Positions 45,314-55,269 of a DNA stretch of 64,000 bases are shown here, one piece after another (position 1 is the stretch's first letter; each line of letters begins with the position of its first letter). This stretch comes from an uncultured Oscillospiraceae bacterium. GTDB lineage: Bacteria; Bacillota; Clostridia; Oscillospirales; Acutalibacteraceae. The notes beneath the pieces are model-generated. The model searched no databases and had not been told where the DNA came from. It was given only the letters and a program-made list of their open reading frames with translations. Where the stretch lies: positions 1 through 64,000 of the forward strand of contig UQDO01000007.1 of assembly GCA_900539855.1 (NCBI GenBank), given 5' to 3'. The position numbers and the translations under genes were made by a program.

Positions 45314-45409
45314 GTATTTTTTTAAATTTTTTGCGATTTTTAGATTTTCTCAAAATTCGTGCAAAACTCAGAAATTTCAAGTCCTTATTTGTGCAATATA
45401 CATAAATAA

Positions 45410-45441
45410 GGAGCCTTCCTTCCTGAAAGGCTCCCTTTTTT
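45410..45441. terminator. terminator after Ser/Thr-rich membrane protein gene
   Basis: GGAGCCTT and AAGGCTCC arms with a 9-nt loop. Followed by T-rich sequence on either strand; for the leftward gene it reads TTATTTATG. Confidence 0.75.
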
Positions 45442-45445
45442 CGTG

Positions 45446-46216
45446 TTATCTTCTGCTTCTCTGGCGTGACGCTCCGGACTTACTGTGCGCGGAACTTCTT
45501 TTTCTTCCCGAACGTCTCGCGGCATTTCCCATTTTCTTTCTGAAATCAACATTTACATATATGAGTGCTGCAACGCAGAGGACCGACACAAGTATCGGTA
45601 TCCATATTACCTTATATATGCGTCCCGACAGCTTTGTGACCGTCGCCTGAAAATGCTCTGTACCGTCGTCGTCTTCCGAAGTGTTTTCGTCACTTATATC
45701 ATCCGAAATAAGTCCTTCGCCCTCCGGCTCTGAGGTTGTTTCAGTCACAGAGGTAGTGGTATTTGCAGAGCCTGTTTCATCGATAAAGGTCTTTCCGCCG
45801 CCGGCGCCCTTGCTGCTGACACCGCCACCGCCGCTCGGCTTTGAGGACGATGCCGCCGATGAGGTGCTGCCCGTCGTTCCCGACTTTGACGAAGTATCCC
45901 TGTCGCCTTTGCCTGAGGACGTTCCGGACGAGTCCTTTGAACTGTCCGACTTTGAGGACGTATCTTTATCAGATGAAGTCTTGTCGCCCGAATCCGATTT
46001 TGAAGACGTGTTTGACGAAGTGCCGTCTTTGCTGCTTGTGTCTGATGTGGTCCCCGAATGTGAATCGGACGAGGTGTCGGATGATATCTGCGAATAGCCG
46101 CCCGACGAGGTGTCGGATCTGCTGCTGTCCCCCGTCGCCATGACATTGACGGTCGCCGCAAGCACAACGGCAATGCTTGATATGACAACTATTACCGAAA
46201 GTATGCTTTTTTTCAT
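45446..46216 (-). CDS. Ser/Thr-rich low-complexity membrane-anchored surface protein
   Basis: The function is unknown. From ATG 46216 the 256-residue protein has a signal/anchor helix (about 4-26), then about 150 residues almost entirely of Ser, Thr, Asp, Lys and Gly (DTSSKSDSSKDSSGTSSG-like repeats), a short acidic segment, a membrane helix near 208-230 (VIWIPILVSVLCVAALIYVNV) and a basic Arg/Ser-rich tail. The exterior resembles flexible stalks of surface proteins and is a candidate for O-glycosylation. AAAGGATAACAAA precedes the ATG. It starts 53 nt after proS. Confidence 0.75.
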   Translation of the reverse strand: MKKSILSVIVVISSIAVVLAATVNVMATGDSSRSDTSSGGYSQISSDTSSDSHSGTTSDTSSKDGTSSNTSSKSDSGDKTSSDKDTSSKSDSSKDSSGTSSGKGDRDTSSKSGTTGSTSSAASSSKPSGGGGVSSKGAGGGKTFIDETGSANTTTSVTETTSEPEGEGLISDDISDENTSEDDDGTEHFQATVTKLSGRIYKVIWIPILVSVLCVAALIYVNVDFRKKMGNAARRSGRKRSSAHSKSGASRQRSRR

Positions 46217-46269
46217 TTTGTTATCCTTTCGCCGGTGAAATTCCCGGCCGCGCCGGAAGCTGCACATTA

Positions 46270-47718
46270 TTAATATGCTTTGCCCCAGTATACCAGTTTA
46301 TGCGCCGGCCTGCCGCAGCAAACGCATTTCCCCGATATGCCCTCCTGCATACCGAGCGGCATGCAGCGTGAGGTGATGCCGGCATATTCCTTAAGCTTAT
46401 CCTCGCACTCGCGGCTTTCGCACCACAGTGCCTTTATGAAACCGGGCTTGTTGTCGGCAATATCCTTGATCTCGTCAAGGTCGTGTGCCTCGTAGGTCAT
46501 TTTATCCCTGCGTTCCTTTGCTCTCTCCAAAAGGTTTGCCGAAATGTCGTCAAGCAGCTTTGCGACCGTTTCCTCAAGGCCGTCAAGGCTTGCCTCGATC
46601 TTTTCGGCAGTATCTCTTCTGACCAGTACGCAACGTCCGTTCTCGATATCCTTAGGTCCGATCTCAAGACGGATAGGTACGCCCTTCATTTCATACTCTG
46701 CGAACTTCCAGCCCGGGCTGTTTTCGCTCTTATCGATACCCACTCTGAACTTGCCGCTAAGCCTTGAAAGCAGCTCGTCCGCCCTTTCGAGCACGCCCTC
46801 TTTATGCTGTGCTATCGGTATTATCATGACCTGCTTCGGAGCGACAGCCGGAGGCAGAACCAGTCCGTTATCGTCACCGTGGGTCATGATTATTGCGCCG
46901 ATAAGACGCGTAGTGACACCCCATGATGTCTGGTGCGGATATGTGAGCTTATTTTCTTTGTCGGCATACTGTATCCCGAAGGCTTTTGCAAAGCCGTCGC
47001 CAAAATAATGTGACGTGCCGCTCTGCAGTCCCTTGCCGTCGTGCATGAGTGCCTCTATCGTATAGGTCTCCTCCGCGCCGGCAAAACGTTCCTTTTCGGT
47101 CTTTATGCCCTTTATGACCGGCATGCAGAGGTACTTTTCGCAGAACTCTGCGTATATATCAAGCATTTTTACGGTCTCAGCCTTGGCTTCCTCTGCCGTG
47201 GCATGGATGGTGTGTCCCTCCTGCCACAGAAATTCTCTTGAACGCAGGAACGGACGCGTTGTCTTTTCCCAGCGCACGACCGATACCCACTGGTTATAGA
47301 GCTTGGGCAGATCGCGCCAGGAATGGATTATGTTTTTATAGTGATCACAGAAAAGCGTTTCTGAGGTGGGTCTTACGCAAAGACGCTCCTCGAGCTTTTC
47401 ATTGCCGCCGTAGGTCACCCACGCGACCTCGGGGGCAAATCCTTCCACGTGATCCTTTTCCTTCTGCAGGAGGCTTTCTGGTATGAACATAGGCATGCAG
47501 ACATTTTCATGCCCGGTCGCCTTGAACATGCCGTCAAGTATGTGCTGTATATTTTCCCATATCGCGTAGCCGTACGGTCTTATAACCATACAGCCCTTGA
47601 CGCTCGTGTAATCAATAAGCTCGGACTTCAGCACAACATCGGTATACCATTGTGCGAAATCCTCATCCATAGAGGTTATTTCCCTGACCAGTTTTTCTTT
47701 AGCCACAAAACTCACCAT
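46270..47718 (-). CDS. proS: prolyl-tRNA synthetase, archaeal/eukaryal (short) type
   Basis: Charges tRNA-Pro. The 482-residue protein lacks the bacterial editing insertion and has the class II motifs [29 protein letters not shown] motif 2 (near residue 150) and [16 protein letters not shown] for motif 3. A C-terminal zinc-like domain with CVCCGRP and the ending VYWGKAY marks the archaeal/eukaryal-type enzyme found in several Firmicutes and Thermus. It has its own promoter and no T-box. Confidence 0.95.
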   Translation of the reverse strand: MVSFVAKEKLVREITSMDEDFAQWYTDVVLKSELIDYTSVKGCMVIRPYGYAIWENIQHILDGMFKATGHENVCMPMFIPESLLQKEKDHVEGFAPEVAWVTYGGNEKLEERLCVRPTSETLFCDHYKNIIHSWRDLPKLYNQWVSVVRWEKTTRPFLRSREFLWQEGHTIHATAEEAKAETVKMLDIYAEFCEKYLCMPVIKGIKTEKERFAGAEETYTIEALMHDGKGLQSGTSHYFGDGFAKAFGIQYADKENKLTYPHQTSWGVTTRLIGAIIMTHGDDNGLVLPPAVAPKQVMIIPIAQHKEGVLERADELLSRLSGKFRVGIDKSENSPGWKFAEYEMKGVPIRLEIGPKDIENGRCVLVRRDTAEKIEASLDGLEETVAKLLDDISANLLERAKERRDKMTYEAHDLDEIKDIADNKPGFIKALWCESRECEDKLKEYAGITSRCMPLGMQEGISGKCVCCGRPAHKLVYWGKAY

Positions 47719-47745
47719 ATTTCATCAATTTATTCTGTAATCTTC

Positions 47746-47774
47746 ATTATATTAGATACAAAGAATTATTTCAA
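47746..47774 (-). promoter_or_regulatory. promoter of proS
   Basis: Minus-strand TTGAAA (47774-47769), 17-bp spacer, TATAAT (47751-47746), about 28 nt before the start codon. Confidence 0.8.
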
Positions 47775-47852
47775 CACATTTTTGCGTTTAATTTAAGAAA
47801 GCGCAGCGGAAATCTCCGCCGCGCAGAATCTTATGTGTCAAAAACACAAAAA

Positions 47853-48080
47853 TTATTTTTCGTTTTCAATAAAGTTCACAACATCGCCGACCGTCTTGAT
47901 GTTCTCAACGCTCTCGTCCGGCACTTCGATCTCAAACTCATCCTCGATAGACATGATAAGATCAACGACGTCCATGCTGTCCGCACCGAGATCCTCGGCT
48001 ATGTTGGACTCCATAGTGATATCGTCCTCCGCGATGTCAAGCTGTTCACTTAAAATGTGTCTTATTTTTTCAAAAACCAT
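47853..48080 (-). CDS. acpP: acyl carrier protein
   Basis: Carries growing fatty acyl chains on a phosphopantetheine. The 75-residue acidic protein has the attachment motif [10 protein letters not shown] with Ser37, and its helix order is standard. It is alone, with its own promoter; other fab genes are not in the window. Confidence 0.95.
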   Translation of the reverse strand: MVFEKIRHILSEQLDIAEDDITMESNIAEDLGADSMDVVDLIMSIEDEFEIEVPDESVENIKTVGDVVNFIENEK

Positions 48081-48145
48081 TTCTATTCCTCCAGAATTGA
48101 TTATAGACTTAATTGATTTGTCGTGGTATAATCATAAAAGGGTCA

Positions 48146-48174
48146 AATATACCCTGCACAAAGCGGCATGTCAA
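48146..48174 (-). promoter_or_regulatory. promoter of acpP
   Basis: Minus-strand TTGACA (48174-48169), 17-bp spacer, TATATT (48151-48146). Confidence 0.85.
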
Positions 48175-48206
48175 GCCGCATTGCACTTTCGTCATATAAT
48201 AATATG

Positions 48207-48236
48207 TTGACAATCGGTTTTTGTCAATAGTATTTT
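48207..48236 (+). promoter_or_regulatory. candidate promoter of aromatic operon
   Basis: TTGACA (48207-48212), 18-bp spacer, TATTTT (48231-48236), 29 nt before the aroE ATG. An alternative -10 TATAAT at 48127-48132 lacks a good -35. No T-box or riboswitch-like element is evident. Confidence 0.6.
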
Positions 48237-48264
48237 TTCAAAATTAACAAAGAGGTATCATTAC

Positions 48265-49101
48265 ATGTCAGATAAATACGCCGTTATCGGGCATCCGATA
48301 GGTCATTCAATGTCCCCGTTTATACATAAAAGACTGTTCGGACTGTCGGGCAAAGATGTTGAATACAGCTCTGCCGACATAGCGCCCGAGGACCTTGAGA
48401 GCAGTATACCCCGGCTGTCCCGGCTTTCGGGCTTCAATATAACCATTCCGCACAAGGAAGCCATGATGAAATATCTTGCGGACACCGACGACTCGGCGAA
48501 GCGGTACGGTGCCGTAAACTGCGTAAAATGCGAAAACGGGCGAATGTCCGGCTGCAGTACCGACGCATACGGCTTTAAAAAGGCTCTCCTTGGCGGCGGC
48601 GTAAGGCTCCTTGGCAACGTGCTGGTACTGGGCTGCGGAGGAGCGGCAAGGACACTCGCAAGAGAGGCTGCCGACAGCGGCTGCACCGTAACCATAGCGG
48701 CGAGGAGCCGCTCACTGGCAAAGGCGGACGCCCTTGCAGAATGGATAAATTCATCTGGCGGCAAAGCGCTGACCGCGCCCATGGACGACATAAAGGGCAG
48801 CTTTGATTTGCTTGTCAATGCGACCCCGGTGGGAATGTACCCGAACACCGACGCGTCGCCGGTGGGAGTAGAGCTATTATCACGCTGCGGCGCTCTTTTT
48901 GACGCGATATATAATCCCGGCGTCACGCGCCTTATGGAAAGCGCCCGGTCTTTGGGGATAAAGACCGTAGGCGGTATGCCGATGCTTGTGTGGCAGGCCG
49001 TTGCGGCGCACGAATTCTGGTACGGAGCATCGTTTGACGACCGCGACATTGAAAATCTTATTTCTGACGCAGAAAAGGAAACAAAGGTGATATTCGGTTG
49101 A
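48265..49101 (+). CDS. aroE: shikimate dehydrogenase
   Basis: Reduces 3-dehydroshikimate to shikimate with NADPH. The 278-residue protein has the substrate motif IGHPIGHSMSP, NITIPHKE (catalytic Lys) and the NADP loop VLGCGGAAR near residue 120. First gene of the aro operon; AGAGGT precedes the ATG. Confidence 0.96.
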   Translation: MSDKYAVIGHPIGHSMSPFIHKRLFGLSGKDVEYSSADIAPEDLESSIPRLSRLSGFNITIPHKEAMMKYLADTDDSAKRYGAVNCVKCENGRMSGCSTDAYGFKKALLGGGVRLLGNVLVLGCGGAARTLAREAADSGCTVTIAARSRSLAKADALAEWINSSGGKALTAPMDDIKGSFDLLVNATPVGMYPNTDASPVGVELLSRCGALFDAIYNPGVTRLMESARSLGIKTVGGMPMLVWQAVAAHEFWYGASFDDRDIENLISDAEKETKVIFG

Positions 49102-49628
49102 ACAATATTATTTTATGCGGATTTATGGGCAGCGGCAAATCCACCGTTGGCAAAGCGTTGGCACAAAGGCTCGGCATGTGCTTTTTTGACAGCGACGAGC
49201 AGATAGAATCGGCTGAACACATGAAGATATCAGACATTTTCGGGGCGTTCGGCGAACGATATTTCAGAGCGGCCGAAGCAGCCGTTATAAAGAGACTCTC
49301 CTCCCTTGACGGCGCGGTCATTGCGACCGGCGGCGGAGCGGTTCTGTCGTCCGCAAACGCAGCTGTTTTAAGAGCTCACGGCACCGTCATATTTTTATCG
49401 GTCTCACCGTCCACAGTAATAGAAAGGCTGGAGGGCGACTCCACCCGTCCGCTTTTGCAGCGAAGCGACCGCAAGGCGGCGATAGAGAAGATGATAAGTG
49501 AACGGCTGCCGTTTTATAAGGCGGCGGCGCATTTTACGGTCGATGCCGGCGGCAGCGCCGATGATACGGTCCAAAAAATTATTTCGATCATAGCCCCGGC
49601 ACTTGACATAAGAGCACAGGTGTTGTAA
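49098..49628 (+). CDS. aroK: shikimate kinase
   Basis: Phosphorylates shikimate. The 176-residue protein has the P-loop GFMGSGKST (residues 8-16), DSDEQIE for Mg and shikimate binding and ATGGGAVL. It begins with TTG at 49098, overlapping the aroE stop (TTGA), with AAAGGTG upstream; no ATG lies near, so the rare start and coupling are well supported. Confidence 0.93.
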   Translation: MNNIILCGFMGSGKSTVGKALAQRLGMCFFDSDEQIESAEHMKISDIFGAFGERYFRAAEAAVIKRLSSLDGAVIATGGGAVLSSANAAVLRAHGTVIFLSVSPSTVIERLEGDSTRPLLQRSDRKAAIEKMISERLPFYKAAAHFTVDAGGSADDTVQKIISIIAPALDIRAQVL

Positions 49629-49685
49629 TCTGTATCAGGGCTTTAAATCTCTAAAGCGAACTAACGAAGGCAGGAATAATAAAAA

Positions 49686-50708
49686 ATGATAGTCATATTA
49701 AAAAACGGAACACCAAAAGAAAAGGCGCTTGAATTTGCCGAGACCCTCAAAAAGCAATATAATGTAGATATACATATGTCGACCGGTGAAAACTCGACGA
49801 TACTCGGTCTTGTCGGCGATACAAAGGCGATAGATATCGATTCGGTCACGGCTTTTGACGTGGTAGACGCTGTGCGCCGCGTACAGGAACCGTATAAAAA
49901 GGCAAACCGCAAGTTCCACCCCGACGACACGGTTATAGATGTCGGCGGACATAAAATCGGCGGAGGCGAGCTGCAGCTCATGGCAGGTCCCTGCTCGGTC
50001 GAGGGGCACGATCAGATTATAGGCATTGCAGAAAGCGTGAAAAAAAGCGGCGCAAACTTTCTGCGCGGCGGCGCCTTCAAGCCCCGTACCTCGCCCTACG
50101 CGTTCCAGGGTCTGCGTGCCGAGGGACTTGAGCTTTTAAAGGAAGCAAGGGCGGCGACCGGCATGCCCATAGTCACCGAGATAATGAGCGCCGCTCACCT
50201 TGAGCTGTTTGAGGATGTGGATATAATACAGGTCGGAGCGCGCAACATGCAGAACTTTGAGCTGCTCAGGGAGCTTGGCAGAATTGACAAGCCGATACTT
50301 CTCAAGCGCGGTCTTGCCAACACCATTGAAGAGACCTTGATGAGCGCCGAGTACATAATGAGCGGCGGAAACGAAAAGGTCATACTGTGCGAGCGCGGCA
50401 TAAGGACATATGAGAATTTCACGAGGAACACGCTTGACATATCGGCTGTGCCGATCTTTAAAAGGCTGTCGCACCTGCCTGTAGTTGTCGACCCGTCGCA
50501 TGCGTCGGGCATAACATGGCTGGTCGAGCCGCTGTCGCTTGCAGCCGTTGCCGCCGGTGCTGACGGACTTATAATAGAGGTGCACAACGATCCGCCGAGA
50601 GCGCTTTCCGACGGTGCTCAGTCCCTGACACCGGTGCAGTTTGACGCTCTGGCAAAGAAAATATTTGCACTGAACGACACCGTAAAGGCAATACGGCAGG
50701 CAAATTAA
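49686..50708 (+). CDS. aroF: 3-deoxy-7-phosphoheptulonate synthase, type I-beta
   Basis: First step of the shikimate pathway, joining phosphoenolpyruvate and erythrose 4-phosphate. The 340-residue protein has an N-terminal ferredoxin-like regulatory domain (about 1-75, MIVILKNGTPKEKALEFAE) as in Thermotoga-type enzymes, then the barrel with LMAGPCSVEG, FKPRTSPYAFQG, ILLKRGLANTIEE and DPSHASGI. The regulatory domain suggests feedback control by aromatic amino acids. Confidence 0.95.
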   Translation: MIVILKNGTPKEKALEFAETLKKQYNVDIHMSTGENSTILGLVGDTKAIDIDSVTAFDVVDAVRRVQEPYKKANRKFHPDDTVIDVGGHKIGGGELQLMAGPCSVEGHDQIIGIAESVKKSGANFLRGGAFKPRTSPYAFQGLRAEGLELLKEARAATGMPIVTEIMSAAHLELFEDVDIIQVGARNMQNFELLRELGRIDKPILLKRGLANTIEETLMSAEYIMSGGNEKVILCERGIRTYENFTRNTLDISAVPIFKRLSHLPVVVDPSHASGITWLVEPLSLAAVAAGADGLIIEVHNDPPRALSDGAQSLTPVQFDALAKKIFALNDTVKAIRQAN

Positions 50709-50723
50709 AAGGAGACAGCGTTT

Positions 50724-51782
50724 ATGCAGACCACCGTTAAAGTATCGAAACCGGAAGAATACGACATAGTGATCGAAAACGGAGCGTGCGACCGCATCGC
50801 TGAAATAATATCCGATGCGGTAAAGGGCAAGGCATGCCTTATAGTCAGCGACTCAAACGTCGCACCTTTGTACCTCGACCACATAAAGGATCAGCTGACA
50901 TCTGCAGGATATCTTGCAGACACCTTTGTGTTTGAAGCCGGCGAACAGAGCAAAACTCTTTCGACCGTAGGCGACATACTCGGTGCCATGTGCGACGCCG
51001 GACTTACCCGTTCGGATTTTGCCGTAGCGCTCGGCGGCGGCGTCTGCGGCGACCTGACCGGTTTTGCGGCTGCTGTATATCAGCGCGGAATAGATTATAT
51101 AGGTATACCGACCACCCTTTTATCGCAGATAGATTCATCGGTCGGCGGAAAGACCGGGTGCGACCTGCCAGCAGGGAAAAATCTCGCAGGGGCATTCCAT
51201 TCACCCAAAGCGGTCATAATAGATCCCCTCGTGCTTAATACCCTGCCGCAGAAAATCTGGAACGACGGCATGGGCGAGGCGATAAAGTACGGCGTCATAA
51301 AGTCAAAGTCCCTTTTCGACCGCATTATGAACGAAGACGCCCATGATTTCATGCCCGAGCTTATAACGGAATGTGTATCCATAAAGCGTGACGTGGTGGA
51401 AAACGATTTTCACGATCTCGGCGAGCGCGTGCTGCTCAATTTCGGGCACACGATAGGTCACGCCATTGAAAAGTATTACAACTATAAAAATATAACACAC
51501 GGCGAGGCGGTCGGTATCGGCATGGTCATGATGGCGGCGGCAGCCGAAAGGAACGGCGACTGCGAAGCCGGCACCGCCGAAAAGATTTCCGACTGCCTGC
51601 ACAAATACAGCCTGCCTGCCACAACAAGTATCGATAAAAAGACGCTCTGTAAAAACGCTATGAACGATAAAAAACGAAGCGGTGATTCCATTAAAATAGT
51701 AATTCCAAGCTGCATCGGTACGAGCACAGCCAAAATGATACCGGCAGACATGCTCTTTAATTATCTCGGAGGGGAAGAATGA
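50724..51782 (+). CDS. aroB: 3-dehydroquinate synthase
   Basis: NAD- and metal-dependent cyclisation to dehydroquinate. The 352-residue protein has GGGVCGDLTGFAAAVYQRG, the IPTTLLSQIDSSVGGKTG segment and metal ligands in MGEAIKYG and NFGHTIGHAIE. AGGAGA lies 8-9 nt before the ATG; aroA overlaps its end by 4 nt. Confidence 0.96.
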   Translation: MQTTVKVSKPEEYDIVIENGACDRIAEIISDAVKGKACLIVSDSNVAPLYLDHIKDQLTSAGYLADTFVFEAGEQSKTLSTVGDILGAMCDAGLTRSDFAVALGGGVCGDLTGFAAAVYQRGIDYIGIPTTLLSQIDSSVGGKTGCDLPAGKNLAGAFHSPKAVIIDPLVLNTLPQKIWNDGMGEAIKYGVIKSKSLFDRIMNEDAHDFMPELITECVSIKRDVVENDFHDLGERVLLNFGHTIGHAIEKYYNYKNITHGEAVGIGMVMMAAAAERNGDCEAGTAEKISDCLHKYSLPATTSIDKKTLCKNAMNDKKRSGDSIKIVIPSCIGTSTAKMIPADMLFNYLGGEE

Positions 51783-53047
51783 GCACAGTACATTACCGCC
51801 CGTCGGTCATTTCGGGCACGGTCGCGGCGCCGCCGTCAAAATCGGCAGGTCACCGCAGCCTTATATGCGCGGCTTTGTCGGACACTCCGGTCACCGTCAC
51901 CGGCTGCGGAATATCGGACGATATAACCGCCACCGAAAGGGTGCTGTGTGCTTTAGGTGCTCAGATCGAACGCAGCGGCACGACGGTCAGAGTCACTCCG
52001 ATAAGCAATATCCCGGACAAGGCGGTGCTTGACTGCGGAGAATCGGGCTCGACCGCAAGGTTTATCATCCCGATAGCGGCGGCACTGGGTGCAAAAAATG
52101 TGACCGTTACCGGCAGGGGCAGACTGCCCTCGCGCCCGTTTGAGATACTTTGCCGGCTGCTGCGCCGGAGAGGCGTTGACTGCAGTGCGGACACTTTGCC
52201 TATGTCGTTAGGAGGACAACTTCCCGCCGACGAATACAGCCTTCCCGGGAACGTCAGCTCACAGTATATCAGCGGTCTGCTAATGGCGCTGTCCGTAGTT
52301 CCGGGCAGCAGCCGCATAGTGCTGACCACTCCCCTTGAGTCTGCGGCGTATGTCGACATGACGGTCGACGAGCTGAAACGTTTCGGCGCTTTTGTAACGA
52401 AAACATCCGACGGATATGAAATAGAGGGCAGAAAAAGGCTCAGAGCCTCCGACCGGCGCGTTGAGGGCGATTGGTCACAGGCAGCGTTTTTCCTCTCGGC
52501 AGGTGCGGTGTGCGGCGGCAGCGTCACCGTGAGCGGACTGGACCGCAGCAGCCTTCAGGGCGATAAAGCTATAGTAGACATACTGAAAGGCTTCGGCGCA
52601 GATATAGAAGAAAGCGACCAAGGAATAACGGTAAGGCGTTCGAAGCTTAAGGGCACGGTCGTAAACGCGTCCCAGATACCCGACCTTGTCCCCATCATTG
52701 CGGTCACTGCCGCCTTTGCAGCCGGCAGGACCGTTATAAACGGCGCGGCAAGGTTAAGACTTAAGGAATCAGACCGTCTGCACGAAACTGTGACGCGTCT
52801 TGTTTCATTCGGGATAGACGCGGCGGAAACTGCCGACGGCATGATAATAAACGGCAGAAAGCCTATGGGTGCCGCAATAACCTCGGCAAACGACCACCGT
52901 ATAGTAATGGCGTTTTCGGTTCTTGCCTGCGGCTCGGAGCACGGCTCGTCAATATCGGGCGCCGAAGCGATAAACAAATCTTATCCGGAATTTATAAGCG
53001 ACCTTTGCGGTCTTGGAGGCAAATGCGATGTCATCAGCAATAGGTAA
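51779..53047 (+). CDS. aroA: 3-phosphoshikimate 1-carboxyvinyltransferase (EPSP synthase)
   Basis: Transfers enolpyruvate to shikimate 3-phosphate. The 422-residue protein has PPSKSAGHRSLI, CGESGSTARFI, GRGRLPSRPFE and RLKESDRL. The glyphosate-contact residue region GESGSTAR resembles the class with moderate sensitivity, but that cannot be judged from sequence alone. ATG overlaps aroB by 4 nt. Confidence 0.95.
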   Translation: MSTVHYRPSVISGTVAAPPSKSAGHRSLICAALSDTPVTVTGCGISDDITATERVLCALGAQIERSGTTVRVTPISNIPDKAVLDCGESGSTARFIIPIAAALGAKNVTVTGRGRLPSRPFEILCRLLRRRGVDCSADTLPMSLGGQLPADEYSLPGNVSSQYISGLLMALSVVPGSSRIVLTTPLESAAYVDMTVDELKRFGAFVTKTSDGYEIEGRKRLRASDRRVEGDWSQAAFFLSAGAVCGGSVTVSGLDRSSLQGDKAIVDILKGFGADIEESDQGITVRRSKLKGTVVNASQIPDLVPIIAVTAAFAAGRTVINGAARLRLKESDRLHETVTRLVSFGIDAAETADGMIINGRKPMGAAITSANDHRIVMAFSVLACGSEHGSSISGAEAINKSYPEFISDLCGLGGKCDVISNR

Positions 53048-54119
53048 TATCATAAGGACCACCGTTTTCGGTGAAAGCCACGGTCCGGCAATAGGAGCGG
53101 TCATGGACGCTCCGCCGGCAGGATACAAAATATCATATGGGGAACTTGCCGTTCAGATGAAGCGGCGCGCACCCGGCACCGACCCTACCGCCACGGCACG
53201 CCGCGAGGCGGACGAGCCCGAGATACTGTCCGGCATCATGGACGGTACGACCACCGGCGCTCCGCTCGCACTTATAATAAGGAACGCCGATCACCGCTCA
53301 AGCAATTACGACGGAATAAAGGCACACCCGAGACCGTCGCATGCCGATTACGCGGCGTCGGTCCGCTATAAAGGCTTTAACGATATAAGAGGCGGCGGCA
53401 ACTTTTCGGGCAGACTTACCGCTCCGCTCACCGCGGCAGGCAGCATAGCAAGGCAGATACTGTCCGCACACGGTATATCAGTCGGCGGTCATGTCTCGTT
53501 TATAGGGAGCACAGCCGATGTACCGTTTGACCCGACAGAGGTCTCTTCGCTCCTGCTCGACAGGCTGAACCGCGAATATTTCTCGGTCATTTCCGACACC
53601 GCAAAGGCGGATATGGAAAAGGAAATAGCCGACGCAAAGGCGGCAGGCGACAGCATCGGCGGCGAAATAGAGATAGCCGTCACGGGTCTTGCCGCAGGCA
53701 TAGGCTCACCCACCGCGCGTGGGGTCGAAAACATGATAAGCGCCGCGCTTTTTGCCGTTCCGGCAATAAAGGGCATTGAATTCGGCACCGGCTTCAGCTT
53801 TTCGTCCATGAAAGGCAGCGAAGCCAACGACTGCATGTATTATGCCGACGACGGATCGGTTCGCTGCTACACAAACAACTGCGGCGGCATTACCGGCGGA
53901 ATTACAAACGGCATGCCGCTCATTATAAGGGCGGCTGTAAAGCCCACACCGTCTATATCCATGCCACAGCGAACCGTCGATCTTGAAAACAGACAAAACG
54001 ACACCTTTACGATAGTGGGCAGACATGACCCGTGCATAGTGCCGAGGGCGCTCCCTGCCGCAGAAGCAGCCGTCTGTCTTGCGCTTATTGATCTTTTGGC
54101 GGAGGTTCACGCGTTATGA
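53028..54119 (+). CDS. aroC: chorismate synthase
   Basis: Forms chorismate using reduced FMN. The 363-residue protein begins MSSAIGNIIRTTVFGESHG with GPAIGAVMDAPPAG, then KRRAPGTDPTATARREAD and a C-terminal RHDPCIVPRA. ATG 53028 has GGAGG 8 nt upstream inside aroA; a TTG at 53013 is in frame but badly placed. It overlaps aroA by 20 nt and pheA by 4 nt. Confidence 0.96.
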   Translation: MSSAIGNIIRTTVFGESHGPAIGAVMDAPPAGYKISYGELAVQMKRRAPGTDPTATARREADEPEILSGIMDGTTTGAPLALIIRNADHRSSNYDGIKAHPRPSHADYAASVRYKGFNDIRGGGNFSGRLTAPLTAAGSIARQILSAHGISVGGHVSFIGSTADVPFDPTEVSSLLLDRLNREYFSVISDTAKADMEKEIADAKAAGDSIGGEIEIAVTGLAAGIGSPTARGVENMISAALFAVPAIKGIEFGTGFSFSSMKGSEANDCMYYADDGSVRCYTNNCGGITGGITNGMPLIIRAAVKPTPSISMPQRTVDLENRQNDTFTIVGRHDPCIVPRALPAAEAAVCLALIDLLAEVHAL

Positions 54120-55225
54120 AGCTTGAGGATATAAGAAAGGATATAGACCGCATTGACGGTCAGTTGGTGCCGCTTTTGGACGAGCGCATGAAGTGCTCGC
54201 TTGAGGTAGCCAAAATAAAAATGGCTGAGGGGCTGCCGGTCTATCATCCCGGCAGAGAAAAGCAGATACTCGACCGTGTGGAAAGCACCGGCGGACAGTA
54301 CGGCAGCTATATAAGGAATATATATCAGTCGATAATGACGGTCAGCCGCGCCTTGCAGAACGACACCATGTTTAAGGACTCCGGCTTTGCCGACAGGCTG
54401 CGTGCCGTGCCGTCATCAATGAATTATGACCGCGTGGTATGTCAGGGCGCCGAGGGTTCCTTCTCGCACGCCGCGGCGCGCAAGATGTTCGGCATAAATA
54501 CCCCGGAGTTCAAGACCAGTTTTGAGGATGTTTTTAAAGAAATAGGTCATGACGGCAACGCCGTGGGCATTCTCCCGGTCGAGAACTCCACCGCGGGCTC
54601 GGTAAGTCTTGTCTACGACCTGCTGCTCAAATACAATTACTGGATAGTAAAGGCTGCCGCCATAGATGTTTCGCAAAATCTCCTCTGCGTCGGCAGCAAA
54701 GAAGCCGTAAAGGTGGTGTATTCCCATCCGCACGCCATAAAGCAGTGCGATAATTACATAAAGTCACGGGGATTAAGGGCTGTGGAATGTGAAAACACTG
54801 CCATTGCCGCAAAGCTGGTCGCCGAAAAGGGCGATCCTTCGCTTGCGGCAATCGGTTCCGCCGAGGCGGCGGCGCTTTACGGTCTTAATGTGACCGACAG
54901 CGGTATTCAGGATGAGCACGACAACCTGACGAGGTTCATCGCGGTCTCAAGCAAGCCGTTTATAGATCCGCTTGCCAACACTGTCAGCGTGGCGCTCTCA
55001 ATGCCGCACGAGACCGGTTCCCTTTACTCCATGCTCGGCAGGTTTGCCGAATGTGGTCTGAACCTTACAAAAATAGAATCACGTCCGGCAGGCAAAAAAT
55101 TCGAATATAAATTTTACATCGATTTTTCCGGCAGTATACGCGACCAGCGGACCATGAACCTCCTCTCTGCTCTCGACAGCGAGCTTGCTTACTTTGTCTT
55201 TTTGGGAAACTACGTCGAGGACTAA
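54116..55225 (+). CDS. pheA: chorismate mutase-prephenate dehydratase (P-protein)
   Basis: A fusion leading from chorismate to phenylpyruvate. The 369-residue protein has an AroQ-type mutase (about 1-90; LEDIRKDIDRIDGQLVPLLDERM), the dehydratase (about 105-280; CQGAEGSFSHAAARKMFG, PVENSTAGSV) and a C-terminal ACT domain (about 290-365; LSMPHETGSLYSMLGRFAECG, IESRPAGKKFEYKFYIDF) for phenylalanine feedback. Last gene of the aro operon; tyrA and aroD are not adjacent. Confidence 0.95.
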   Translation: MKLEDIRKDIDRIDGQLVPLLDERMKCSLEVAKIKMAEGLPVYHPGREKQILDRVESTGGQYGSYIRNIYQSIMTVSRALQNDTMFKDSGFADRLRAVPSSMNYDRVVCQGAEGSFSHAAARKMFGINTPEFKTSFEDVFKEIGHDGNAVGILPVENSTAGSVSLVYDLLLKYNYWIVKAAAIDVSQNLLCVGSKEAVKVVYSHPHAIKQCDNYIKSRGLRAVECENTAIAAKLVAEKGDPSLAAIGSAEAAALYGLNVTDSGIQDEHDNLTRFIAVSSKPFIDPLANTVSVALSMPHETGSLYSMLGRFAECGLNLTKIESRPAGKKFEYKFYIDFSGSIRDQRTMNLLSALDSELAYFVFLGNYVED

Positions 55226-55269
55226 ATGCTTTACAAATATTATAATTTTGTTATATTTTAAAATTTCTA

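Noticed and set aside
51000..54110. Opposite-strand frames within aroB, aroA and aroC
   Set aside because: They are explained by codon bias of the aro genes on the other strand.
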